From Atherix ibis (lineage: Eukaryota > Arthropoda > Insecta > Diptera > Athericidae), in assembly GCA_958298945.1 (NCBI GenBank), contig OY282605.1, positions 27,134,811-27,198,810 of the forward strand: a DNA stretch of 64,000 bases, written 5' to 3'. Positions 34,660 through 46,557 of this stretch are shown in pieces; positions within the stretch are counted from its first letter, which is position 1; each line of letters opens with the position of its first letter. The notes below the pieces were generated by a model. That model was not told the DNA's origin. It ran no database searches and saw only the letters and a list, made by a program, of their open reading frames with translations. The position numbers and the translations under genes were made by a program.

Positions 34660-35690
34660 CGTGAAATTATTCCAGATTTTGGGGAAGAATGGAAAAATTT
34701 CTTTGAGTTGCAGTTGAAAATATGGACAAATCGTTCTTACAAAAAAAATTGAGTAAAACAAAGATTTTGTGCAGAAATTTTTTTTTGAATAATCTAACCA
34801 AACAACAGCCCACCTCTCCCCCCCCCCCCCCCCAAAAAAAACTGTTACAGAAAATCTCCAAATGTCAGTGAAATATAAAAAAAATTAGTAAAAGAAGAAT
34901 TTTTTGTAGAAAGTTTTCGATTTTTTTTTTGGTTACCCTTCTCCTCCCCAAAAATGATTTAATACAATTTTGTTACAGAAAAATTCTCCAAATGTCATTT
35001 AAATATTTAAAAAAAGAGTACAACAAGAATTTTGTGTAGAAAATTTTTGGTTTTTTCTGTGGTTCTCCTTCTGTCCCCGTCAAAAAAAACCCAACCATTC
35101 CAATTTTGTTACAGAAAAAATCTCCAAATGTCATTGAAATATAACAAAAATTGAGTAAAACAAGGATTTTACGAGTATGTAGAAAGTTTTTGGTTTTTTT
35201 TATTTTGGTTCCCCTTCTCCCCCTCAAAAAAAAATCAACCAATCGCATTTTGTTACAGAAAAAATCTCCAAATGTCATTGAAATATTTAAAAAAATTAGC
35301 AAAACATGCATTTTTTGTAGAAAGATTTTGTTTTTTTTGGTTCCCCTTCTCCCCCCTCAAAAAAAAAACCAACCAATCCCACTTTGTTACTGAAAAAAAT
35401 CTCCAAATGTCATTGTAATATTAAAAAAAATAGCAAAACATGCATTTTTTGTAGAAAGATTTTGTTTTCTTTTTGGTTCCCCTTCTCCCCCCTCCAAAAA
35501 AAACCAACCAATCCCATTTTGGTACAGAAAAAAATCTCCAAATGTCTGAAATATAAAAAAAAATTAGTTAAACAAGTATTTTGTGTAGAATGTTTTTGAT
35601 TTCTTTTTGGTTCCCCTTCTCCCCCCTCAAAAAAAAACCAATCCCACTTTGTTACTGAAAAAAATCTCAAAAAATTTATTCGTAAAACTA
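34660..35690. repeat. Tandem array, ~130-140 bp units with polypyrimidine/polypurine blocks
   Basis: The landmark gttac(a/t)gaaaaa..tctccaaatgtc starts units at about 34842, 34971, 35109, 35251, 35386 and 35522, with a part unit at 35652; steps of 129-142 bp. Each unit carries ggttccccttctccccc followed by an A-run. A C-run lies at 34818-34833. The minus-strand ORFs here (for example 34973-35311 and 35410-35763) simply read the repeat, about 45 codons per unit. Confidence 0.9.
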
Positions 35691-36404
35691 AAAGAATTAT
35701 TCTCAAAACTAAAGAAGAAGAAGAAAAGTGTACTTTTGAAAAGTATTTACACATAAAACACAAGAGAAACTTTCGATAGAATACCTTAAAACCGAAATGT
35801 TACCACTGCTTCACACAAAGGTGGAAACAAAAAATAGAGTAGATCGTGAAGGTATTTATTTATACGCAGGAGAGGAATCATCATCAATCATGAACTTTTC
35901 ATCAATCTTAAAGATAGAATCCAAAAGACAGAAGGTGAAATAAACCCTTAGATGGGATTGTCTCTACTTCAACTTTACTGGAAAATATCCATTTTGGAAG
36001 CTGTGAGTGCATTGTCATCACCGTTGCTACCTTTTTTATATTCCAAATCTCAAGTTATCTCCATAATAGCTATAGTTTTTTGGTTTATCTCATCCTTCGA
36101 ACATCATCACCAACACAATCATTACCATTTCTATCATCAGTAAAAGTGGCAGTTAGATAGTACCCACCCCCGAAAGGTGGGTGGTTGGGTGGGTGTGTTC
36201 GACCTGTCGTCACATCGTTTTATCTTTTTCGTTGAACCATTATAACATGGAAAGTTTCAGTTAAAAAAAAAATGACTGAATACTGTCAAATCGATTTCCC
36301 ACCACAAAAAAACATAACAAAATAAAAAAATAAAACTAAAATGGGTGGTACGCTTGTCGGCTCTGTAACCAAACAAACAAAGTGCCAGTTTTACCTTGGA
36401 GCAA
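35691..36404. other. Unique spacer
   Basis: No gene or element recognised. gtgggtggttgggtgggtg near 36177 is the only patch of note. Confidence 0.45.
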
Positions 36405-38265
36405 TTTTCGATTTTGCTTAGAAATTTTATTTTGAAAGATTTCTTGGACCTTGCCATTATGCATAAAAATTTTATTTTATTAATGGTCAGCGAGAGATTT
36501 TTTTGCAGGACTTCATCTTTTTGGGTTAATATTTTAAGACGTTTTCGCATAATTAGGGCTTCAGTACGACCATTACTGGATAGGTGTTGATTTTTAAATG
36601 CTCTAAAAATTGAAGACTTTCTGCATAAACACGGATATTTTCCGTAAATCCATAAATAGAAGTGCAACAGCGTTAAATTACACGATCTTGCTGTTCAAGA
36701 TTTGGTATCAATAAATCTCGAAATTATGCACCCTAAGAACTTTTTGAACAACAAAGACTAAATTTGTCATGTTGTGTGGCTTGTGGTAACGTTTCGGTGA
36801 AACCACATATGGTCCCGATTAAAATCGTTAAACTCAGATCAAAAATATTCGGCAATAGCGCTCAGAATTGATTTGTACTCATTTTTCGAGCTAATGACAT
36901 TTTCTATGGCTTCTACACAATTATTTGTGGGTTTTTAGAGCCCCATACACGATAATTATGGTTATTAACCTATTGATGTCGATATATTCCTTTGATCTTT
37001 TCCATAATGTATAAAGTTTTTATTTTAATATTGGCTACAAAGAAATTTCCTGCAGGACACAATCCTTTTGCAGTAATTTCCGACGATTTTATCGAACGTT
37101 TTGAGATGTAATGCGGCCCATTACTAGGCCGAAGTTGGTTTTTAAATGCTCTATAAGTTGAGGATCACCTGTGTTAACACGATCTTTCGCATAACGCTAT
37201 CAGAAATAGTGCAATGACGTCATATTGTACGATCTTAGAGGCCAACTTAACTTCGAAATTACGCGCATTGGGAACTTTTCGCGCAATAAAGCCTTAATTT
37301 GTAATGTTGTTTTGGCTTGTGGTGCCGTTTTTTTAAGACCACAAAAAAAATGTCGGTTATCATACGGCCAAAGCACTCAGTCCCCATTTTTAAAAGAAAT
37401 ATGGTACGATGGGACCGTCAAACCAAAATTCACACCAAAAAGTCCTAATTTCGCGGATACAATGGCTTCTCCCAAATCACTTGTGGATTTTTAGAGCCTC
37501 CATTTAAGCTTCTAGCTGGAGAAAACAATATCCTCTTAAACTTTTTGTAGAAAACTATTACAATTTGCTATATTGTGTGGCTTGTGGTGCCGTCCAATTG
37601 TGACCAAATGTCGGTTATTATACGGCCAAAGCGCTCAGAATTAACGGTAACAGTCTCTCCTACTTCATTTTCAAAGAAATATGGTCCAATGACAGCTTCA
37701 GACCAAGATGCACACTTTCTGGGGATACAATGGCTTCTCCTCAATCACTTGTGGATTTTCAGAGCCTCCATTTACGGGAATTGTCTTTACTGGAGAAAAC
37801 AATATCCTGTTAAATTTTTTGTAGAAAGCTATTACAATTTGTCATGTTGTGTGGCTTGTGGTGCCGCCCAATTGTGACCACATGTGGTCTAGATTAAAAT
37901 AGTTTAGTTTTTACAAAAAAAAAGTTGGTTATCATACGGCCAAAGCACTCAGAATTGACGGTAACGGTCTCTCCTTCCCTATTTTCAAAGAAACATGGTC
38001 CAATGACACCTTCAGACCAAATTGCACACTTTGCGCGGATACAATGGCTTCCCCACAATCATTTGTGGAAGAATCCACCGAGCCAGAAGTGAGCCTCAAC
38101 TCTGCAGAAAATTTTGCATTAAGCGAGGCAACGTTTGTAATATTTTTACACAACACACTGTAGTAAATGACAAACCTTGAACTAAACAAATCCCACTTTG
38201 GATGACATATAAGATTGAAAGATGTCAAATGACGAGAACTGGCACTTTCCGAACCTCGAAGTGAA
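36405..38265 (-). mobile_element. DD41D-like Tc1/mariner copy G, composite
   Basis: Starts in the subterminal region (aaattttattttgaaagatttcttggaccttgccattatgca, 36421-36462); the terminal repeat itself is not recognisable here. It ends ..cactttccgaacctcgaagtga before TA at 38266-38267. The core gtgtggcttgtgg block occurs four times (about 36774, 37310, 37577 and 37850). A ~274-bp segment from ggagaaaacaatatcct is duplicated (37518 and 37792). No intact coding region. Confidence 0.75.
37518..38060 (-). repeat. ~274-bp tandem duplication inside copy G
   Basis: ggagaaaacaatatcctnttaaa starts at 37518 and 37792. Both units then run through the cttgtgg core, acggccaaagc, ctctcc and tggtccaatgac blocks to the gcggataca/ggggataca block. 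Confidence 0.85.
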
Positions 38266-39849
38266 TAACCCTCTAGCTTGAGTATCTAATATTGATGAGA
38301 AATTTTATAGCATTTGCACGTTGCCTTCGTGATTTTGATTTTTTCCTTAAATAAATAAAAAAAACTGCCATTAAATTTTCCATAATACCCAAACGATGTA
38401 TGCATTTACTTATCAATGGGTGGGAGAATTGGGGAAGAGTATTTTCTATCTGCCGAAACAAATCGAAATCGATTCAAATGGAACGAAACGGAAGCAGAGA
38501 CGAACCGATTCTGTCGGCATTCTTCTGATAAGGTCACACTTATTTTATGCTTGTAACTATTTGTCGTAAAAAAAATGTAATTAATGACTTATAAAACGGT
38601 TAAATGCATTCGACAAACAAAATTCAAACGAATCATGACGATTGGGAGTTTTTCTTGTTTTCTTCTTACAATATCGAATTGCTGTCCATACTAAATGGTA
38701 TTTTAAGATTGGGGCCATTAACCGAGGAATCCATCAACCGAATAATAAGTGTAAGTGCTACTATTTGACTGACCCTTTCGCGGCTATTTCTTTTTAAACT
38801 TCGTAAAACTTCTAAGGCATTAGAAGAAGATTTGAAGAAATAAGAAGAAAAAATATGAACAGGGAAGTAAATCGTGACGAAGAAAAAGAAACCAAAAATC
38901 GATAATAAAAAAAAATAGTAAAAACATTGATGCCCCCCTCCCCTTCTCGGGGTCAAAGTGATAAGTAATCAATCACTCAAAAGTTTGGGTGATCCATTGG
39001 AATCTGGTGGAATCTGTTTGGAACGCAATGTAACTGTGACGACAGCAACTGGCATTGGGGCCAGTTCCACTCATCAGTGAAGAATGCCGATGGCAGCAGC
39101 GAATTTCAATGTGAGTCGAAAAGGTCTGAAAAGCCCAACTAAACGGCTTACAAGCGTCAGATTGTACGTTCGGCTTTTGTCGGCAAACTACAAAAAGAGC
39201 ATCTCATAAAGTAAGCAGCTAATCACCTGCCATAATAACAATTCAAATCGAAAAGTTTGTGTTGTACACTAAAAATGTAACCCGGCAAACTTTGAGTTTT
39301 TCTGTTTTTTCTTCTTTATTTTGAGATGTTTTCTTGAAGTTTGCTTCTTTCTTTTTGTTTGTTTGCTTTTTTAGTAAAGAAAACCTTTTAAGCTGGCCAG
39401 TTAGACGTTGGAAGAAATATGTATTGAGATGAGATGTGGTCTAAGCAGACTAATAAGATTTGAAAAGGTAATTTATGAACCGAACGACTTTGAAGAACGA
39501 GAGTAGAAGGAGAAGTGGACTTAAATGCGGGTTTCGGATGAGAGTTCTTAGCAGCCATGTTGGCTAGAAGAGACTGCGTGACCATAAAAATTTTACCTTC
39601 TCCACAATTTTTGCTAATAAATTCCACATTCCACATTTCGTATTCCACAACAACAAAAATCTTCTTACCATCTTAAAAAGGGGAGTTTTTTAATTTTTGT
39701 TTTCTTTTTGGTGTACATGGAATGGTTAATTTGGAAATTTTTTTTTAATGAGACCACTTCAGTGGAGCTATGGTGTGTGTACTCGTACATGCTCGGCGAG
39801 CTTAACATTTTTGAAAGACAGCCGCGTGCCCTTAGTTATTATGTTTGTT
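38266..39849. other. Unique sequence
   Basis: A mixed-composition block at about 38980-39240 stands out from the AT-rich flanks. No known protein or element. Confidence 0.45.
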
Positions 39850-40990
39850 CAAGACAAGGGTTTTTTTCCTTAAATTTTTTTCTTGGCATTTTTCTATGGT
39901 AGTAAAAAGATTATGTTTTTTCTTGCAAGCTTTTTCTCTTGAAGTTTCTTTTGTTTATTGAACTTTTGATCTTAAAAAAAAAGAACGAATAAAATGCCTC
40001 CTTTTGATATAAAATTGGCTGACTTTTAAAAAGGCATTATTCATTAGTCCAAATTGGCTCCAAAAAAAATTATTTATGCTGAAAAAAGCAAAAAAAAAAT
40101 ATTTTTGTTAATTTATAAAAACCGGTTTTTTTAACACAATTTCCTAATTACAATCAATGCGAAAAATTTCCAATCCTTTTCCTAAAACTTTAAAAAAAAA
40201 TTTTTTTTACTTAAATTTTCTCGTGGAATTTTTCTATAGCAGTAAAAATATTCTTTTTTTCTAAGCTTTTTCTCTTGGAGTTTGTTTTGTTTATTGAACT
40301 TTTGATCTAAAAAAAGGAACGAATAAAATGCCACCTTTTGATTTAAAAAAGGAACAGACTTTTAAAAAAGGCATTATTCAGTAGTCCAAATTGGCTCAGA
40401 GAAAAAATTACTCATACTGAAAATAAACCACAACAAAAAAAAATTTGTTTATTTATAAAAACCTTTTTTTTAAACATAATTTCCTTATTAAACTCAATGG
40501 GAAACACTTCCAATCCTTTTGCTAAAACTCGAAAAAAAGGTTTTTTCCTTAAATATTTTCTTGGCATTTTTCTATGGCAGTGAAAAAATTCTTTTTCTTC
40601 TTTTTTTCTTTGTGTCAGCTTTCTTTTCTTGAAGTTTGTTTTGTTTTTTGAACTTGTGATCTTAAAAACAAAGAACGAATAAAATGCCACTTTTTGATTT
40701 AAAATTGGCTGACTTTTAAAAAGGGCATTTTATTCATTAGTCCAAATTGGCTCGAAAAAAAAATTACTCACTGAAAATAAACAAAAAAAAATATTTTTGT
40801 TAATTTATAAAAAGCTCTTTTTTTCAACACAATTTCCTTATTACAATCGGTGGGAAAAATTTCCAATATCCTTTTGCTAAAACTCTAAAAAAAAAGCTTT
40901 TTTCCTTAAATATTTTTTCGGCATTTTTCTAGGGCAGTGAAAATATTCGTTTTTTTTCTTGGTTTGTTTTGTTTTGTAAACTCTTGATCC
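39850..40990. repeat. Tandem array with ~335-355 bp units
   Basis: gaacgaataaaatgcc starts at 39983, 40317 and 40673 (steps 334 and 356). Each unit also carries ggcattatTcattagtccaaattggctc, aatttataaaa.c..tttt..aacacaatttcc, a tccaatcc block and ggcatttttctat.gcagt. Units differ mostly in homopolymer length. About 3.3 units. Confidence 0.9.
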
Positions 40991-42759
40991 TGTCAGGTCT
41001 TTTTTATTAATAATTTTTTTTTTTCGAAAAAATCCTTGCTGGATTCTTGTTTAAATTTCTCTATTTTTAGTTGAATATTAATTCGAAAACTTGTCAGTTC
41101 TCGGTTTTGTTGTTTGATTGTCGAATTGATGGAAATTTCACCCGAGGGCAAAGCTTAACTAAACCGTTTGCAATTATGTTTTTATATATTAAAGCTAAAA
41201 GTCAGTAAACAATCAGAAATACAAAATATGGTTTTGATAAGTGGATCTGTGAGAGAAAGGTTGTGGTTGGGGATTTTGGGGTGGAGCTCACCATTTAGTA
41301 GATGGTGTGGGGGGTTGGATTTCGACGAATTGTGACAAGGGAATAACGCACTTGGCACAGAAGAAAAATATGACACTCGTAAATCTTGGATTATAATGAC
41401 TTTCCTTTTGAGTTCAGGATTAAAACAAAAGTTAACACTATAGAGTAAAAAGGACAATAAATAGATAGGATGGATGAAAGGAACATTGGCAGATATTATA
41501 GGCTGAGTGAATGAGAAAGTGAATTAATGATGAGTAAATAAGATATTAAGGGTTGATGTGTCGGTGTTCTTGGCTGGGGGATAAGGGGGTATATAGCAGA
41601 TAATAATTTTAAAGACTAAAGAAGAAAAGGGTTATACTACAGGATTACGTACGACAATTCAATGGTGGATAATAAATGGCCAAAGCTTATCTTGGGACAC
41701 ATTTTGTTTATCGCCAACGCTTAGTTTAGCTGTTTGCCTACATCAAACCTTCAGTTATAATTTTTTCCCCCCATCTCCCTTCAGTTTCTTTTTTTGCTTT
41801 TGTTATTGTTGTATTTTGCCAACAACTGAGAAAGTTAGTTTTGGATTGGAAAAAGCTTCAGACTAGGCGCAAATTTCGAGAGGGGGAGGGGGGCAGTAGC
41901 TTGAATTTGGAAGTATTTTTATGAGGCTTAGATTTTATGCTTTAAATTTTGGACTGTTCTAAGTTTTGTTTTGTATTAATTTATGTATAAATTAATTATG
42001 AGGATTATTGAAATGAGCTCAAGGATTAAATAGAAAACTTCTAAAGCCACCCTATAGTGATTAAATGGAGACATACTTAATAAATTACATAAAATAAAAA
42101 TGTAACAAAAAAATAAAAAGAAAAAAAGAAGAAAATTATAATAATTGATGATGTTGCCGAACAAATTGAGGTCATGGCAGAATTTATTTGTCCACTTGCA
42201 TAGCGATTTATGTTAAGGGGGTGGGGCGGAAGGGGGGTTTATCTAGAAATCATTATTAGATTTTTTTCAAAAAAATTTTGGCAATTTTTCCTTGTTTTCT
42301 ATTTAATATTTTGAAAAGGGCATTAACTCTTCTATAAGATTTCAATTCAACCTTTTTTTATGTAAAACTGCGCCATTTTTTGCTAACTTAAAAATATTGA
42401 TTATAGAAAAAAATTAAGAAGAAATAATAAGAAGTTTTTTGGTATGGTTTTCAAACACGTGAGCAATATGATAAGTCAGTTATAAATGCAAGAAATGTAG
42501 TTGATATCAGCAAAACTGTATTATTTTCTAATCATCTGGCATTCTTAAGAAAAAATGCCATACAGAATTTAAAAAAAAAACATTTGTTTATTAGAATAGT
42601 TTTGAAAGGTATTGAAAAAAATTAATTTTTATTTCATTTATCACTGACTTATCAGAGCGACCAAGGTTTTTTTTTCTTTTCTTTTAATAATATGCAAAAA
42701 AAGTGAATTTTTGGTATTAATTAAATGCTATTTTTTGAGAGAAGAAAAAAAAACAATAT
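40991..42759. other. Unique AT-rich sequence
   Basis: Some G-rich patches (41275-41315, 41880-41890, 42218-42237). The ORF at 41182-41457 (-) matches no family I know. Confidence 0.45.
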
Positions 42760-43515
42760 CTGAAAATTATTAAGATTTCTCACCATCGTTTGGAATGATT
42801 TAGTAGTGGTCTACTGAATTTCGTTGTGCGCCTGTGAGCACAAGTGACGCTGAACGGAGCAGTCATTTTTATGGTTACCCGTGAAGAAATGATAAATAAA
42901 ATTCATGATATCCTTTTAAAAGATCGTCGAATGAAAAGATAGCTGACATGGTAAACATCACAAAACGTCTTTTGTAGGAAAGAGTTTACATGGGAGTGTT
43001 TGGACATATTTCAACGTAATCCAAATGTATTTTTACTTTGATTCGTAACTGCAGATGAAGTATGGGCTCACCATTGCTCATTAGAAAGCAAAGTTCAGTG
43101 AAAACAATAGACTTTCATTAGCGAATGTGCACCAAAGAAGGCAAAAACGAAATAAAGAGAAAACAACCGCATTTGACAAAAACAGAATTTCTGTTTCATC
43201 ATGGCACATTTATTGGCAATTGCAACAGTACAATTAGTGTACTTACATTATTAATTGCTTCTCCATCCACCATATTCTCTAGATTTAGTTCTGTCCGACA
43301 TTTTTCTATTTACAAATATGCCGAAATGGCTTTGTAGAAATAAATTTACGTCCAATTCTGACACAATAGCCAAAACTAAGGCCTATTTTGTAGAATTTGT
43401 CAAATCCTACCTATGAAAAAGTTGCAATATTGTTGGACAAACTGGAACGAGCTAAAAGGAGACCTATCTTAAAAAGCCAACTTTTTTTTGTTTCATTTAT
43501 CACTGACTTATCATA
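42760..43515 (+). mobile_element. mariner remnant, irritans-like subfamily
   Basis: The plus-strand reading across frames gives INKIHDILLKDRRMK (about 42890-42940), WECLDIFQRNPNVFLL.FVTADEVWAHHCSLESK (about 42990-43090; D of ADE is the first catalytic residue), KRKQPHLTKTEFLFHHG (about 43150-43205), then PPYSLDLVLSDIFLF (about 43265-43310) with the third aspartate, and a degenerate tail. The second aspartate, normally in HQDNAPCH, reads glycine in FHHG. Multiple stops. Order and wording fit Himar/irritans elements. Confidence 0.8.
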
Positions 43516-45644
43516 TTGCCCTCATATTTTTCAACATTTCGAACAGATAATAATACAGAGTAGATTGTTATATTGGCAGCTCTCAGATTTTTGGTAAGTT
43601 GTCCCTATAAACAACCACTACCGAATTTTCCGCCATCTTTTACACCTAGTCCTGACTTTTGCAAATTTCTAAAATTTCTAATTTGTTGTATTTCTAATTT
43701 ACGGCTTTGAAATGTTCGGTCAATTGGTCTTCCACAAAGTTGAACAATCAATACCGTTCTTGCCACATCCACACTGATGAACAATACAATTTTGATTGAT
43801 TGAAACAGCCCACATCCCTTTTACGATTTGACACTACCCTTTAACTAAACGGGTGAATTGATAAACGCAAAGATGTCACAATTTGGAATTGATGTTCAAT
43901 AGATTCGGTTAGCTGTTGTTGTGTGTTGTGCGGGTGGGTGTATTGTGGTGGTTGCTCATATTTTAGTCATATCTGTACACGATGATATCCTTTCTAGGGG
44001 TTGGTGATGAGGTTTATTCTAGCGTACAAATTCAATCAAAGTCTATTCATAAAGTTTGCATCGCGGTTGGTGACAGGTGCCGAAACACGAGCACAGCACA
44101 TCTGCCAATGCAATTGCATCGTTTTCAGGTGCGCTGATGTGTCACACTGATATTAGGATTTAGTAGAATCACTAAAGTTCCAAGAGTTTTTCTATTCAAA
44201 CACGTGCTATATGAGCGTAATTGATTGCGTGTCTGGCAAATATGACGGCTTTCGTATTGTTTCCCCAAAAAGCGGAACAGATTGTCTTCAGAATATTTCA
44301 CCGTCCAAATCATCATCCGAGGAGGTTTTTTTTTTGATTTTGTTTTTTTGTTTAATCAGTAACGGTAAGGGTTACCGTATGAGTCAATTATACAGGTTGT
44401 ATGTGACGACAGAATGGCTCGACAGTGAAAAGGGATTGAAATTACCCATCAACCGATTGTGTCTAGGTTTTGTTGAAGCTGTGGAATATTTACATAAAAG
44501 CGAGTTTGGAAAAAATTTAAATCAACATTCTGTGGCGTAAAACGGTGTAGGGGGGGTGGGGGTGGATTAGGATTTGTTTATTCTTTCCTTTTTGGTTTAA
44601 ATATCATAAAATTTTAACAATTCAATTGAAAGTTATTTAAAAGCTCACAATTTTTTAAGGGTGAATTTTTTAATTTTATCTGAAAATTGGATTTTTTTGG
44701 CATCCTTTTTAATGAAAATAGTTTTTATTAGAAAATTTGGGATTTTTTTTCAGTTTAAAATTCTCTTTCTCTGATAGAATGAATAATTGCATAGTATTTT
44801 TTTTTGGGTGGGGGGACAGGGGGTTTATGTTGATTTAGCTCCTTATTTTTTCTACCCTAAATAAGTAAGAAGAAACTTTAATAACGCATAGAAACGAAAA
44901 TGGTAGATTGGAAATTCAGCAAATCGTACAGAAGCTGGTTCGAAAGGCGGAATTCCATGATGATACCAGTTACCGGATATGATATGATTTCGAAAACATA
45001 TTTTCTCTGAAACAACCACCCTTCGAAGGACTCGTAATAATGTGCATCGTACTGCACAAATGCTCTATACACACTACAATAAATACAAGTTCACGATGGA
45101 GTTCGTGCTGTTCGGAAAGAAGACGAGTAAATGACTAAAAATGGGCGACTATGGAGGTGGATCTTAGGGTGGTACGAGCCATTTGGCTTGGGCGTTGTCT
45201 TGGGGGGTAAGTCTGGGTGGTGTGTGTCTGTGGTGTAATGGTTAACAGCTTGTTGTAATTTTACAATGCACTAAGTGTGAAGAAAATTTTACGTTGATTG
45301 CGAATTTGAATTGCGACATTTGCCTTTCGACACGTACCCTGGGGCTTTCCAATTTGCACTGAGTGCTTATTTTCGAAACGGAATTCAATGTGTAAATATT
45401 GTATTGAGTTCGGTTTCCGTTCTTTTTTTTTCCTAATCAGAAAGGGGATATTCTTTTAGAATTTGTTTCGAGTTGACATTTTTATTGTGAACTTTTTATT
45501 TTTTTATTGTATTTAACGTATAATTTTTTTTTTGTATTTAAAGCGAAGAGAATATTTTTTACTATTGTTTTAATGTTTAATATGCAAATTGATTATTATA
45601 AATAAGCTTCAATTAATGGATGGATGAAATGAATAATTTTTAAA
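43516..45644. other. Unique sequence
   Basis: No element recognised. ORFs at 44125-44316 (-), 44211-44540 (+) and 44878-45072 (-) match no family I know and overlap unhelpfully. 43900-44200 and 44900-45400 are less AT-biased than the surroundings. Confidence 0.45.
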
Positions 45645-45875
45645 CTCAAAAAGAAAGAACGAATAAAATGTCATCTTTTGAATTAAAAAAGACACGCTTT
45701 TAAAAAAAGCCATTATTCATTAGTCCAAATTGGCTCACAAAAAAAAATTACTTATACTGAAAATAAACGAAAAAAAAATATTTGTGTTAATTTCTTATAA
45801 AAACCTTTATTTTTTAACACAATTTCCTAATTACAATCAATGGAAAAGATTTTCAATATCCTTTTACAAAAAATA
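45645..45875. repeat. Stray single unit of the 39.9-kb array
   Basis: gaacgaataaaatgtcatcttttga at 45657 is followed by gccattattcattagtccaaattggctc, gaaaataaac, and aacacaatttcctaattacaatcaatgg, the same order as in the 39.85-40.99 kb units. It lies 4.7 kb away as a solitary copy. Confidence 0.88.
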
Positions 45876-46557
45876 TTTTGTGGGAGAAGTTCTTAAAAAT
45901 TAAAAATAAGTTTACTTACTTCATTATTTCTATTTGCTGATCAATTAAAAACGAAATATCCTTTTTCTGATGAAACATCTTTTTATTATTATTTAGTGCT
46001 GATATAAAAAGTTTAAATAATTCATATTTAGCTCAACAAAAAAAATGGAGGAAGTCTTAATTTATCCAGGAAGAGAATAAATTGCCTTATAGAGCCAAAA
46101 TGATTTCGTTCAGAAACTAATTTTTAACCATTCAAGAAACTTCTTGGCTTCAATCCAACAACTATTACGATGGAGCTTTTTTCTGACCATGGTTATGGAA
46201 AAATACTAGAATTTTTCCAGTTGTAGTTTGTCTTTGATCATTGGAGGAATATTAAATTTTGTCTTTTGTGGTTCTCTTCCTGAAAACGTTATTTTTTTTC
46301 CTTTGAGTTCTCCATGTACTTTAAGGATGTCCGTTCTTAATATAGTAGTGAAATTCACTATTTCCCAAACTATGAAGAGTTACCTGTCGATTGGTAAAGA
46401 GAAGATTTTACTGTTTAATTTTGCTTATTTCCAAATGATATCTTGTTGTTGCCCAAACTAAACTGAAGTAAAAAATGAAAATTTAAGTATATTTTTGTAT
46501 AATATTCACTTTTATTAAGGTGTAAATTAAGGATTAATATTCATCGTAAAAGGTCAA
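45876..46557. other. Unique sequence
   Basis: The 77-codon ORF at 46228-46461 (+) is hydrophobic and matches nothing I know. Nothing else seen. Confidence 0.45.

Noticed and set aside
34973..35311. 112-codon minus-strand ORF with repeats (and its neighbour 35410-35763)
   Set aside because: It only reads the ~135-bp tandem repeat; no start context, no conservation between units beyond the DNA repeat.
45225..45300. tRNA gene (ggtgtaatggttaacag resembles an A box)
   Set aside because: No B box or cloverleaf follows.
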